Assembly: GCF_963675985.1 (NCBI RefSeq)
Contig: NZ_OY780958.1
Coordinates: forward strand, 3,472,001-3,536,000
Direction of reading: 5' to 3'
DNA from: an uncultured Roseibium sp.
GTDB taxonomy: Bacteria; Pseudomonadota; Alphaproteobacteria; Rhizobiales; Stappiaceae
Length of the DNA stretch: 64,000 nt
Part shown: positions 1 through 8,916 of the stretch, in pieces
Position numbering within the stretch: the first letter of the stretch is position 1
Layout of the letters: the number at the start of each line of letters is the position of its first letter
Program-made: the position numbers and the translations under genes
Notes under the pieces: generated by a model
What the model saw: only the letters and a program-made list of their open reading frames with translations
Databases searched by the model: none
What the model was told of the DNA's origin: nothing

Positions 1-1341
1 GTCTCCGGCAAGGGCCAGTCCTTCTATCAGGATCGACGGGCTCGCCACCGAATAGCGCGCATCAAGGTCGCTCGCCGGCACCAGCCGGGCAAACATGTCC
101 TTCAGATTGCCCGCGATGGTAATCTCGCTGACCGCCTGGACCGGTTCACCGTTCTCGAACCAGAAGCCGGCAGCTCCGCGTGAATAGTCGCCGGTCACGC
201 CGTTGACCCCGTGCCCGATCAAATCGGTCACCAGCAGGCCTTCTCCGACCTCCTTCATCATTTCCTCCGGAGACTTCGCACCGGGGTTGAGCGTCAGGTT
301 GGTCGGACCGGGCGCCGTACCGGAGCCGCCGCGATGGGCGCGTCCATTTGGCTCAAGTCCCAATTCTCTGGCCGAAGCACTGTCCAGGAACCAGTGCTTC
401 AAAGTCCCGTCGTCGATCATGTTCAGAACGTTCGCTCCCGTCCCCTCGCCGTCGAAAGGCCGGGTCGCCGCCCCTCTCGGCTTGAAGGGATCATCGACGA
501 TGGTGATCCCCGGCGCAAAGATCCGCTCGCCCATCTTGTCGCGCAGGAAGCTGGAGCCTCGCGCTACAGACGCGCCGTTGATCGCCCCGCCCAGATGCCC
601 GAGCAGACTGCGCGCGGCGCGTGATTCATAAAGAACGTTGGTGGTTCGGGTCGACACCTTTCGCGGATTGAGCCGGCGCACCGCCCGTTCGCCTGCCCGC
701 CGGCCGATGTCGGCCGGGTTTTCCATGTCTTCGAAAAACGTGCGGTAATCGTAGTCGTAGTCGCGCTCCATCCCGGTGCCCTCACCGGCGACCGCCGTCA
801 TCGATAGACCATAACGCGATGTCAGGTAGGCGCCGGAGAAGCCGTGGCTCGTTGCCAAAACGACACCGGCAAGGCGCGTGGACGCGCCGGCCCCACCCGA
901 CTTGGTCACACCTGCGACCGCAAGCCCCGCTTCCTCCGCTTCACGAGCCAGGTCCGTGAGGGCGCTGGCGTCCAGTTCCCTGGTATCCAGCATTTCCAGC
1001 TCGGGAAGGCTGGTCAGCAGCCGTTTCTGATCGGCCAGCCCGGCAAAGGGGTCTTCCGGTGCGACCCTGGCCATGGCGACGGCCCGTTCCGCCAGCCCTT
1101 GCGGGTCGTCTATCGTGTTTGCCGACACGGAAGCGGTGCGTTTGCCGACGAAAACCCGAAGGGTCACGTCATCCCCTTCCGCACGATCGGTTTCCTCGAC
1201 CTTGCCGTCACGCACATCGACTGAAAGTGAAACACCGGTAATCGCGACCGCGTCGCACGCATCCGCTCCGGCTTTCTTTGCGGCCTCCAACAGGCGCGCC
1301 GCCCGGCTTTCCAGTTCGCTCTGGTCAATCATGTCTGACAT
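1..1341 (-). CDS. pmbA: TldE/PmbA-type metalloprotease subunit (3' end cut by window edge)
   Basis: The reading frame starts at ATG 1341, with an AGGAGA ribosome site about ten bases upstream, and is open for 447 codons to base 1. PmbA proteins have about 450 residues, so only the last few codons are missing. The N-terminus has the family pattern (a helical start, then VDVRDGKVE and a later DDGTLKHWFLD-like core), and the C-terminal part holds NGVTGDYSRGAAGF and the closing SPSILIEGL. In this family TldD carries the HExxxH zinc site and PmbA/TldE is the partner without it; no HExxxH is visible here, which fits. The known role is heterodimeric proteolysis of unfolded or modified peptides in the cytoplasm. 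A second ATG at 1332 is a less likely start. Confidence 0.93.
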   Translation of the reverse strand, partial: MSDMIDQSELESRAARLLEAAKKAGADACDAVAITGVSLSVDVRDGKVEETDRAEGDDVTLRVFVGKRTASVSANTIDDPQGLAERAVAMARVAPEDPFAGLADQKRLLTSLPELEMLDTRELDASALTDLAREAEEAGLAVAGVTKSGGAGASTRLAGVVLATSHGFSGAYLTSRYGLSMTAVAGEGTGMERDYDYDYRTFFEDMENPADIGRRAGERAVRRLNPRKVSTRTTNVLYESRAARSLLGHLGGAINGASVARGSSFLRDKMGERIFAPGITIVDDPFKPRGAATRPFDGEGTGANVLNMIDDGTLKHWFLDSASARELGLEPNGRAHRGGSGTAPGPTNLTLNPGAKSPEEMMKEVGEGLLVTDLIGHGVNGVTGDYSRGAAGFWFENGEPVQAVSEITIAGNLKDMFARLVPASDLDARYSVASPSILIEGLALAGD

Positions 1342-1572
1342 GGATCTCGGTTCTCCTGATTGCGGGATTGTTTAGGACGATGTCCTGCCAAGGGCAAGGA
1401 GCGGTGACAAACACCAGGGTTCACAAAACATGAATACAACAGTGAGAATTCAGTAACCCTCTTGAAAATCAGACTTTTTTAACTGTGCCTGTTAAGCTGA
1501 TCGGCACACCATGCTGCTAGATTGACCTCATTCGCGAGACCAGAAACATAACAGGTCCGACGGAGAGGCAAA

Positions 1573-2169
1573 TTGGGACGTCAAACAGTATATGAGGCGG
1601 CCACCGACGCCGGGGCGAGTACGGGCTATCCGCTCGACCCCGGCCGTTTTCCGCTGACATTTCAAGGCAAGGCCGGCACGTTTTCGGGCAACGATAACGA
1701 TGTCCGGACCGTCGAAGTCAATCTTGATCGGGAACGTGCATTGATAAACCCCATCGCCTGCGATGCATCGCTCGGCACCGTGGTTCCCGTGAAAGCATTC
1801 GATGGCGTTATGGTCCAGGTCGCTCCGGCCGATCAAAACGGAACCGTCTGCGCGAAACTCATCCTCAAACATCCCGACGAAGGCCTTTCGATTCTGTTGG
1901 CTGAAACGGCAAAGCCGGAAGAACTCGCGGCGATCTGGCCCGCCTGGTCGAAATCGCTCGGCCTGCCGATGCTGGTCTGCGACCTGGGCGGCAAGGTCAA
2001 ACCGATCGAAGCCTATTCGGCCCGTCCGTCCGCCGGCCCCTCGCCGCGACGGAAGCTGGCCCTCCTGACCGGGCGCAGACCGCGCTTCCTGGTCCGGCGC
2101 AAAACCGGTTCCGGACCAACCGCTGGATTGGTCCACCGAGGCGAGCGAGAGATCATCGCCCGGAGCTGA
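1573..2169 (+). CDS. DUF6101 family protein
   Basis: This is a 198-residue soluble protein without signal peptide or membrane segment. The chosen start is TTG 1573, four bases after GGAGAGG (1562-1568); no ATG lies nearby in frame. The middle holds a short beta-rich region (FDGVMVQVAP, HPDEGLSILL), and the C-terminus ends in a basic stretch with RRPRFLVRRKTG, a pattern I associate with the DUF6101 proteins of Hyphomicrobiales. These often sit near pmbA and ubiA, as here. The acidic-aromatic core followed by a highly basic tail is compatible with nucleic-acid or membrane-surface binding, but that is a guess and the function is unknown. Confidence 0.75.
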   Translation: MGRQTVYEAATDAGASTGYPLDPGRFPLTFQGKAGTFSGNDNDVRTVEVNLDRERALINPIACDASLGTVVPVKAFDGVMVQVAPADQNGTVCAKLILKHPDEGLSILLAETAKPEELAAIWPAWSKSLGLPMLVCDLGGKVKPIEAYSARPSAGPSPRRKLALLTGRRPRFLVRRKTGSGPTAGLVHRGEREIIARS

Positions 2170-2293
2170 TCCGTAAAATCATATCGCGAAAATTATCAAT
2201 ATCGTAAGGTAGTATTGACGAATTCCCGCTAGATATGACGGATCATTCCGTCCAATGGACCACGTGTATGCGCGGTCCGGGAAACAAAGAAAC

Positions 2294-3559
2294 ATGCCGG
2301 TCGACGCATCTACATTGCTAATCGCCATCACGGTGGTCCATCTTGCAGGAGGAATTCTGTTCTTCCTCGTCTGGCGTCTGTTTTCGAACCGGTTCGAAGC
2401 CCAAATCTCCAGCATCGGCATCTGGTCTTTGACACATCTGTTTCTCGGGCTCGGAAACGTGATGGTCGGCCTCCGTACGTTTATTCCAGACTGGGCAAGC
2501 ATCGTGATGGGCAATGCGCTCCTGCTGTTCGGAGTTGGCCTGGCGCGGATGGCCATCAGCGTCTTTTTTGGACGAAAGCCATTCGTTGTACTGGCCGCAT
2601 TGCCCGGGATCCTCTGGCTGGCCTTATGCGCCTATCCGCCCTTTGTGGAGAATACCACCGTCCGGATTATCTCAGTCCAGATTGCCCTCGGCGCCAGCCT
2701 GGTCTGGATCTCACTGCTTTGCTTCACCCGCAACCGCGACAATCTTTACACGGCGCGTCTCAACGGGGTGACCACATTCGTCCTGGCGGCAGGCAGCGCC
2801 TATTACGCCATCAACGCCTATGCGGCCCATGACCCGTCGCTGCCGTTCACCTTCCAGCGCGATTTTGCCAAGATCTACCTGCTGTGCGCCCTGCTTTGCA
2901 CGGTTGCAGCGATCATCCTGATCTTCGCGATGATCATCGAGAAGGAGCAGCTCTTCTTCCGGAGCCAGGCCCGGATGGATCCGCTTACGGGTCTGGCCAA
3001 CCGGCGGGCCTTCGGCGAACAGGTCAACGCGTGGATCGCCAATCAGGACAGCACGCACGCGCCGTTTGCGATCGCCATTTTCGATATCGACCGGTTCAAG
3101 GACGCCAATGACAAATACGGTCAAGTGCTCGGCGATGCCATTCTTCAGCTCCTCGCGCGGATCTGCGATGACAGCGCCAGCGAAGACCGGATCTTCGCGA
3201 GCCACCTGAACGGCGACTGCTTTGCTGTCTTTTACGGCGGCCTCCCTGTCGGAAAGGCAGCGCTGCTGGCCGAGCAGATCCGGCAGCAATACGCCAGATC
3301 CAGCGAAAGTGCGACGGAAGGCCGTCTGCGGTCGACGCTCAGTGCGGGTTTGAGCGGAGGAGATATCGGCGAAACCGATGTTCAGGATGCCCTGCGCGCT
3401 GCGGACCTTGCGCTTGCCAATGCTAAGCGCCGCGGCCGCAACCGGCTGGCAATGTCCGTCGCCACGAGCAGCACCTCGTCTTCCGACAGCGCACCGGACA
3501 AGCCGCGCACCTCTGCCCGGCTCCGGCAAGATCTTTCTCGGAACTCAAGGGTGGCTTGA
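2294..3559 (+). CDS. membrane GGDEF-domain protein with degenerate active site
   Basis: The protein has six or seven hydrophobic segments in the first ~210 residues, then a GGDEF domain that begins near residue 225 with MDPLTGLANRRAF. FDIDRFKDAND and the late AADLALANAKRRGRNRL are typical. The signature itself is NGDCF (about residues 306-310) instead of GG(D/E)EF: the first glycine and the catalytic-loop glutamate are replaced. From the known chemistry of the family this should abolish or strongly reduce c-di-GMP synthesis, so a receptor or regulatory role is more likely. ATG 2294 is preferred because the hydrophobic region follows directly; an in-frame ATG at 2255 would add 13 residues but has no ribosome site. 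The Ser/Thr/Pro-rich C-terminal tail is probably disordered. Confidence 0.85.
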   Translation: MPVDASTLLIAITVVHLAGGILFFLVWRLFSNRFEAQISSIGIWSLTHLFLGLGNVMVGLRTFIPDWASIVMGNALLLFGVGLARMAISVFFGRKPFVVLAALPGILWLALCAYPPFVENTTVRIISVQIALGASLVWISLLCFTRNRDNLYTARLNGVTTFVLAAGSAYYAINAYAAHDPSLPFTFQRDFAKIYLLCALLCTVAAIILIFAMIIEKEQLFFRSQARMDPLTGLANRRAFGEQVNAWIANQDSTHAPFAIAIFDIDRFKDANDKYGQVLGDAILQLLARICDDSASEDRIFASHLNGDCFAVFYGGLPVGKAALLAEQIRQQYARSSESATEGRLRSTLSAGLSGGDIGETDVQDALRAADLALANAKRRGRNRLAMSVATSSTSSSDSAPDKPRTSARLRQDLSRNSRVA

Positions 3560-3611
3560 TACCGTTCCAACCACTTGTTTCCCGGTCACCTTTACCGCTT
3601 TTGCTCTTGTT

Positions 3612-4556
3612 TCAAAGCCAGTGGATCAGGCCGTCAACGACGAACCCCGCAAACAGGATCCAACCATAGGTGCCGTTGGTTCGGAAAAGCTTCAGACACT
3701 GGTCCGGATCATCGATATCCAGAACGATTGCCTGCCACGCCAGATGAGCTGCTCCAATGACGATGCCGGCGAAGGCGGCCGGTCCCGCATCGGCGAGGCT
3801 CGCGGCCAGGATGAACAGCGCCGTCGCCGCCGCATAGAGCAGAAACATTGCGGGTTTCGTCCATGCGCCGAACAGGCGCGCCGTTGATTTGACGCCGACC
3901 AGCGCGTCGTCCTCCTTGTCCTGGTGGGCGTAGATGGTGTCGTAGCCGATCGTCCAGCAGATACCGCCGATGTAAAGCACCACCGGCGCCCAGCTCAAGG
4001 ACCCGAAGGCCGCAGCCCAGCCCATCAGTGCGCCCCATGAAAAGGCCAGCCCCAGGAAGAACTGAGGCCAATTGGTTATGCGTTTCATGAACGGATAGAT
4101 GGCGACCGGCAGCAGCGAGGCAACGCCGAGCCCGATGGTGAAGGTATTGAACTGGACCAGCACCACAAGCCCCACCAGGGCCTGCAGCACCAGGAAGATC
4201 TTTGCCTGTGTCCGGCTGACCTGGCCAGCGGGGATCGGCCGCGAGCGCGTCCGTTCGACCTGAGCATCGATGTCCTCGTCCACCAGATCGTTATAGGTAC
4301 AGCCCGCCCCGCGCATGGCCACCGCGCCGATCAAAAGGAGCACAAGGTGCCACAGGTTCGGCCAGGGTGCTTCCTGCGCGATTGAAGCCAGTGCCGCTGA
4401 CCACCAGCACGGCCAAAGCAGAAGCCACCAGCCGATCGGCCGCTCCCAGCGGGCAAGGCGCGCGTAAGGCCTCGCCCAGGCCGGCAGATGCGTGTCGACC
4501 CAGTGGCGCTTGACCGCATCCGCAACGGGACCGGTATCCTTCGTCGAAAAAAACAT
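3612..4556 (-). CDS. ubiA: 4-hydroxybenzoate polyprenyltransferase
   Basis: UbiA attaches the polyprenyl tail to 4-hydroxybenzoate in ubiquinone synthesis at the inner membrane. The 314 residues contain eight or nine membrane helices and both aspartate-rich Mg-prenyl-diphosphate motifs: NDLVDEDIDAQVERTRSRP after the second helix and YAHQDKEDD in the second half. The length matches the family. ATG 4556 has no strong ribosome site but is the only sensible start, because the helical part begins at about residue 40 after a typical soluble N-terminus. It is convergent with the upstream GGDEF gene (52 bases between stops). Confidence 0.95.
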   Translation of the reverse strand: MFFSTKDTGPVADAVKRHWVDTHLPAWARPYARLARWERPIGWWLLLWPCWWSAALASIAQEAPWPNLWHLVLLLIGAVAMRGAGCTYNDLVDEDIDAQVERTRSRPIPAGQVSRTQAKIFLVLQALVGLVVLVQFNTFTIGLGVASLLPVAIYPFMKRITNWPQFFLGLAFSWGALMGWAAAFGSLSWAPVVLYIGGICWTIGYDTIYAHQDKEDDALVGVKSTARLFGAWTKPAMFLLYAAATALFILAASLADAGPAAFAGIVIGAAHLAWQAIVLDIDDPDQCLKLFRTNGTYGWILFAGFVVDGLIHWL

Positions 4557-4623
4557 GGGCTACGGTTTAACCTGACAGGCTTTCAGTTGCGAGATCTTTG
4601 TCATCACACCACGTCCGGGGAGC

Positions 4624-5895
4624 TCAGGCCGCCGGACCGACGACCCGGTTCCTGCCTGAACTCTTGGCCTGATAAAGCCGGCTATCGGCTTTTTCGAACA
4701 GAGCCTTGATGGTTCGCCCGTCTTCCGGCGCACTCGCAACCCCGATACTGACCGTCACCTTTTCCGGCAGATAGATCACCGAGAAGCGCTCGACGAGCTT
4801 GCGGATCCGCTCCGCCAGGGAACATGCAGCCTCACTGCCTAAACGATCGCAGATCAGCACGAATTCCTCGCCACCGTATCTGTAGAGATGATCGTCTGAA
4901 CGCAGGTTCTCCTGCAGCAATCGAGCTATCGTCTTCAGGACCTCGTCACCGGCCTGGTGTCCGAGCCGGTCATTGACGGCCTTGAAAAAATCGATGTCGA
5001 TAACGAGGAAACTGACGGGACTGTTCCGTTCCAGTCCCGACTTCAAAACGTCGGGTGCAGTGGTGTCGTAGTGCCGGCGGTGAAATGCGCCTGTCAGATG
5101 ATCCTTGTTTACGACCTGCAGCAGGTCCTCATAGCGCTCCCGGTAGGTCAGGACCTGGAAAGCATCCTTGAACGACCGATTGGTCAGCCAGGAATTCTCA
5201 TCATCGAAGAATTTCAGGTAAATCATGAAAAACAACGTATAGACGAGAGCGGCAGCCATTTTTGCGGCCCAACCGCCAAAAAACACATCGATCGGAACCT
5301 GGGTGACATATCGAAGCGCCAGATAAAATCCCGCCTGGTCGAAGGTCAGAACGATCGCTCCGCAGATCAGGAACCGCAGGCACAAATGCCGGCCGAACCA
5401 TTTTCCCAGCCGCTCATAGAGCAGAATGATCGCAATTGAATCGATGAACAGGAGACTGGTTCCCCAGACCATGAGCCAGCCCATCTCGTCGACAAAGCCG
5501 ATATCCGGCACGCGGCCTCCCACGGCGCCGATCGTGTCATGGTTCCGTAGAAGCATCACCAGGGCAACGATCAGGAAATTGCCAATGAGAAGGCCATAGA
5601 TCGGCTGGCGCGCGACCAGCGCATCCTCGCGAATGTAAAGCAACAGGATCATCAACAACTTGCCGGAAAAGAGCACGGTCGAGCCGGGCGACAGGATTCC
5701 GACAGGTGTCATTACGTAATAAACACTCGCCAGATAGGTCTCCAGAAAGTGCATGACTCCCAGCGCGCACATGAACACACCGATGCCTATCACCCGACGG
5801 GCATGCAGAAGTGCCATCATGACGGTGAAGTAGACGGTGGCCTGCGCCACAAGTAGAAGCGTATTCGCGAGGACCATGCCTTTCTGTAGCAACAC
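4624..5895 (-). CDS. membrane-bound diguanylate cyclase
   Basis: The N-terminal ~240 residues form about seven hydrophobic helices, which include the pattern LLLYIREDALVARQPIYGLL seen in several integral-membrane sensor domains. A GGDEF domain follows from about residue 265. The active-site motif GGEEF lies at about 341-345, and the inhibitory I-site RSDD ends five residues before it, so the protein should both make c-di-GMP and be inhibited by it. The chosen start is GTG 5895; ATG 5877 (six codons later, AAAGG close by) is equally possible. The gene is divergent from purD, with 244 bases between them. The signal sensed by the membrane part cannot be read from the sequence. Confidence 0.88.
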   Translation of the reverse strand: MLLQKGMVLANTLLLVAQATVYFTVMMALLHARRVIGIGVFMCALGVMHFLETYLASVYYVMTPVGILSPGSTVLFSGKLLMILLLYIREDALVARQPIYGLLIGNFLIVALVMLLRNHDTIGAVGGRVPDIGFVDEMGWLMVWGTSLLFIDSIAIILLYERLGKWFGRHLCLRFLICGAIVLTFDQAGFYLALRYVTQVPIDVFFGGWAAKMAAALVYTLFFMIYLKFFDDENSWLTNRSFKDAFQVLTYRERYEDLLQVVNKDHLTGAFHRRHYDTTAPDVLKSGLERNSPVSFLVIDIDFFKAVNDRLGHQAGDEVLKTIARLLQENLRSDDHLYRYGGEEFVLICDRLGSEAACSLAERIRKLVERFSVIYLPEKVTVSIGVASAPEDGRTIKALFEKADSRLYQAKSSGRNRVVGPAA

Positions 5896-6084
5896 TAAAT
5901 ATTTTCACAAGCCCTCGGCTGCACCTTAAGAAGGCACCGGCCGTCTTATATGCAAAATATTCAATGCATTACGTTGCGGCACCCTAAACCCGCACCCGGA
6001 AACCGCCCGCGGTTGTGGGCAGACCGTACCCGTCGCATTGCCGATCCGAACCCGGCATGCTAGGTGACCGCGGATCTTACCGAA

Positions 6085-6107
6085 CTGCGGGAGCGGGGTT
6101 CCCGCAG
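6085..6107 (+). promoter_or_regulatory. hairpin in the purD leader
   Basis: A perfect eight-base stem, CTGCGGGA and TCCCGCAG, encloses a seven-base loop and ends 32 bases before the purD start codon. It lacks a T-run, so it is not a standard terminator. It could shape translation or transcript stability. The structure is visible in the sequence; the role is unknown. Confidence 0.4.
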
Positions 6108-6139
6108 CATATCCGCAATGCCTTGAGAGACAGCCCGCC

Positions 6140-7420
6140 ATGAACATCCTGCTGATCGGTTCCGGTGGCCGCGAACATGCCCTCGCCTGGGCGATCTCCA
6201 ATTCGCCGCTTTTGACCAAACTTTATGCATCGCCGGGCAATGCAGGGATCGCGCAGGTCGCCGATCTCGTGTCCCTTGACATCGAAGACCATGCGGACGT
6301 GATCGCCTTCTGCAGGGACAAGGCAATCGATTTCGTCGTCGTCGGACCGGAAGCACCGCTGGTCGCCGGTCTGGTCGATGATTTGACCGCCGCCGGCATA
6401 AAGGCTTTCGGCCCGACCAGGGCCGCGGCCCAGCTGGAAGGATCCAAGGCCTTCACCAAGGGCGTTTGCGACGAAGCCGGCATTCCAACGGCAGCCTACG
6501 CGCGCTTCGACACCAAGGATCCGGCGCTGGCCTATTTGCGGGAAAAAGGCGCGCCGATCGTGGTAAAGGCAGATGGGCTGGCCGCCGGCAAAGGCGTTGT
6601 CGTGGCCATGACGCTCGATGAGGCGGTCGAGGCCGTCGAGGCCTGTTTTGACGGCAGTTTCGGCGACGCCGGTGCTGAAGTCGTCATCGAGGAATTCCTG
6701 ACCGGCGAGGAAGCCAGTTTCTTCGTCCTCGTCGATGGCACCACCGCACTGCCACTTGCAACGGCACAGGACCACAAGCGCGCCTTCGACGGCGACCAGG
6801 GCCCCAACACGGGCGGCATGGGCGCTTATTCACCCGCTCCGGTCATGACCGAGGAACTCGTCGCGCGCACGCTTTCGGAGGTCATCGAGCCGACGGTCGC
6901 AACAATGGCCAGACGCGGCATGCCCTTCAAGGGCGTGCTTTATGCCGGACTGATGATTACCGACGAAGGGCCCAAGCTGATCGAATACAACACCCGCTTC
7001 GGCGATCCCGAATGTCAGGTGCTCATGGTCAGGCTGAAGGACGATATCCTGACCCTGATGCTCGCCGCTGCGGATGGAACCCTGGACAAGGTCTCGGCCC
7101 GGTGGAAAGACGATGTGGCCATGACCGTGGTGATGGCCGCCAAGGGATATCCAGGATCCTACCAGAAGGGTACCGAGATCCGGAACCTGGAGGACGCCGC
7201 GCTGGATCCCGATATCGAAATCTTCCATGCCGGCACCAAGGCCGACGGGGGCAGGATTCTCGCCAATGGCGGCCGGGTTCTGAACATCACGGCGGTCGGG
7301 AAATCCGTCGGCGAAGCCAGGGACAAGGCCTATACGGCCATCGCCAGGATTGACTGGCCGGAAGGGTTCTGCCGTTCCGATATCGGATGGCGCGCAATCT
7401 CCCGGGAAAAGTCCTCTTAA
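6140..7420 (+). CDS. purD: phosphoribosylamine-glycine ligase
   Basis: PurD joins glycine to phosphoribosylamine with ATP in purine synthesis (cytoplasm). The 426 residues follow the GARS order: the N-domain with IGSGGREHALAW, the ATP-grasp domain with KADGLAAGKGVVVA and GEEASFFVLVDG, the core DHKRAFDGDQGPNTGGMGAYSPAP, the metal site IEYNTRFGDPECQ, and the C-domain with RVLNITAVG and the terminal YTAIARIDWPEGFCRSDIGWR. ATG 6140 is the start, with GAGAG about ten bases upstream. The gene seems to be transcribed alone, behind a leader with a strong hairpin. Confidence 0.97.
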   Translation: MNILLIGSGGREHALAWAISNSPLLTKLYASPGNAGIAQVADLVSLDIEDHADVIAFCRDKAIDFVVVGPEAPLVAGLVDDLTAAGIKAFGPTRAAAQLEGSKAFTKGVCDEAGIPTAAYARFDTKDPALAYLREKGAPIVVKADGLAAGKGVVVAMTLDEAVEAVEACFDGSFGDAGAEVVIEEFLTGEEASFFVLVDGTTALPLATAQDHKRAFDGDQGPNTGGMGAYSPAPVMTEELVARTLSEVIEPTVATMARRGMPFKGVLYAGLMITDEGPKLIEYNTRFGDPECQVLMVRLKDDILTLMLAAADGTLDKVSARWKDDVAMTVVMAAKGYPGSYQKGTEIRNLEDAALDPDIEIFHAGTKADGGRILANGGRVLNITAVGKSVGEARDKAYTAIARIDWPEGFCRSDIGWRAISREKSS

Positions 7421-7520
7421 GACAAAAATCGGCGATCGTGTTCGGGACGGCGGCGACTTGCACGTCTCCTTTGCCCGTGCAAATCTCCCGGCGGATTGAG
7501 CAGCCTCAAGGAGCGATCAC

Positions 7521-8435
7521 ATGTCGGAAGCCCCATTGCCGGACCTCTTTCCGGACTTCGAAACCCGGCATATCGAAACCCGATCAGGCAGCCTGTTCTG
7601 CCGTGTGGGTGGTCAAGGGCAACCATTGCTTCTGGTCCACGGATACCCGCAAACCCACGCCATGTGGCACAAGGTGGCACCGGAGCTTGCGAAGCGCTTC
7701 ACGCTTGTGATCCCCGATCTGCCCGGCTACGGCCGGTCATCGATCCCGCCCCTCAGTGACGATCACGCTGCCTATTCAAAGCGAGCCGTCGCAGATGCCC
7801 TGGTGGATCTGATGCTGTCTCTGGGACATGATCGCTTTACGCTCGTGGGACATGACCGGGGCGCCCGGGTCTCCTATCGTATGGCGCTCGATCATCCGGA
7901 CCGTCTCATCAAGGTCGCCGTCCTCGATATACTGCCGACCTACGACTACTGGCGCAGGATGGACCGGGCCTTCGCGCTCAAGATCTACCACTGGGCCTTC
8001 CTGGCTCAGCCGGCCCCTTTTCCGGACAACCTGATTGCCGCGTCGGCCGATTATTATCTCGACCATACGCTGGCGAGTTGGACCGCAACAAAAGACCTTT
8101 CCGCCTTTCACCCGGATGCGCTTGCCCATTACCACGCCTTCTTCAGCCAGCCGGACCGGATTGCAGCGACCTGCGAAGACTACCGCGCCGGCGCAACCAT
8201 CGATCTCGACCATGACACGGCAGATGTCGAGGCAAGGCATAAGATCGACGTTCCGCTTCTCGCCCTGTGGGGCGGCGCGGGAATCGCACAATCGGGAGAA
8301 ACGCCCCTGGATGTCTGGCAGCGGTGGGCCAGTGACGTACAGGGCTGCGCGATTGGCGGCGGTCACTTCATGGCGGAAGAAAACCCGGAAGAGCTCCTGG
8401 AAAAACTTTTGCCTTTTCTGAAAAAGGCGGCTTAG
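7521..8435 (+). CDS. alpha/beta hydrolase, fluoroacetate (haloacetate) dehalogenase type
   Basis: This is a 304-residue alpha/beta-hydrolase with HGYPQTHAMW (oxyanion region) and the nucleophile elbow GHDRGAR. Against the characterised fluoroacetate dehalogenase of Rhodopseudomonas palustris (RPA1163), all the residues I remember as functional recur two positions later: nucleophile Asp112, carboxylate-binding Arg113 and Arg116, Asp136, the halide pocket His157-Trp158 and Tyr221, and catalytic His282. The expected chemistry is hydrolytic removal of fluoride or another halide from 2-haloacetate, giving glycolate. ATG 7521 has an AAGGAG site eight bases upstream. No transporter or regulator for haloacids lies beside it. 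Family members without measured dehalogenase activity exist, so the substrate is inferred. Confidence 0.85.
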   Translation: MSEAPLPDLFPDFETRHIETRSGSLFCRVGGQGQPLLLVHGYPQTHAMWHKVAPELAKRFTLVIPDLPGYGRSSIPPLSDDHAAYSKRAVADALVDLMLSLGHDRFTLVGHDRGARVSYRMALDHPDRLIKVAVLDILPTYDYWRRMDRAFALKIYHWAFLAQPAPFPDNLIAASADYYLDHTLASWTATKDLSAFHPDALAHYHAFFSQPDRIAATCEDYRAGATIDLDHDTADVEARHKIDVPLLALWGGAGIAQSGETPLDVWQRWASDVQGCAIGGGHFMAEENPEELLEKLLPFLKKAA

Positions 8436-8916
8436 AAGAATGAGAAAAATATTCTAAAAGCCACCGAATTCCAGTCCATTACACATTGAATCCGTGTCTT
8501 CAGCGCGTAGGTTTCCGTTTAAGAGAACATCTGAAACAACCTGAAACATAATTGTTACATCACGAGCAGCCTGCCTCGCACAAGCTTTACCTGAGACACA
8601 GGAAACGCCAAGTTTTCCCGGAGTTTCAACCTTTACGCCTTACCTTCCAAATTTTTCCAACACATGGCTCGATTGAAATCGACAGCAGCATATTAATGCA
8701 TACAAGCGCTTTTACTGCCTGCCTCACAGGTTACTATTTTGTTAATCTTGAAAGATTCAACCCAGGTTAACTTGTGCAGTGTAACTTGCTTGTCGTTGAT
8801 GGTGCGTCTTAAGCCTATTCGAGGAAACCAGAGACAAAAACTCCTCGATCGGGCGGCCAGTTCCGACGGACCAACATCACAGGAAAAAGCAGCAAAATGC
8901 TGCCGGGGAGTTAGTT
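8436..8916. other. long intergenic leader with a palindrome
   Basis: There is no convincing gene in these 481 bases; the frames open here are short and lack ribosome sites. Just after the hydrolase stop, a weak hairpin (TTAGAA pairing with TTCTAA) could end that transcript. Near 8739-8760, AATCTT and AAGATT flank GA and extend with GTT and AAC, which makes an operator-like palindrome about 160 bases upstream of the next start codon. The AT content is higher than in the flanking genes, as expected for a promoter region. Confidence 0.5.
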
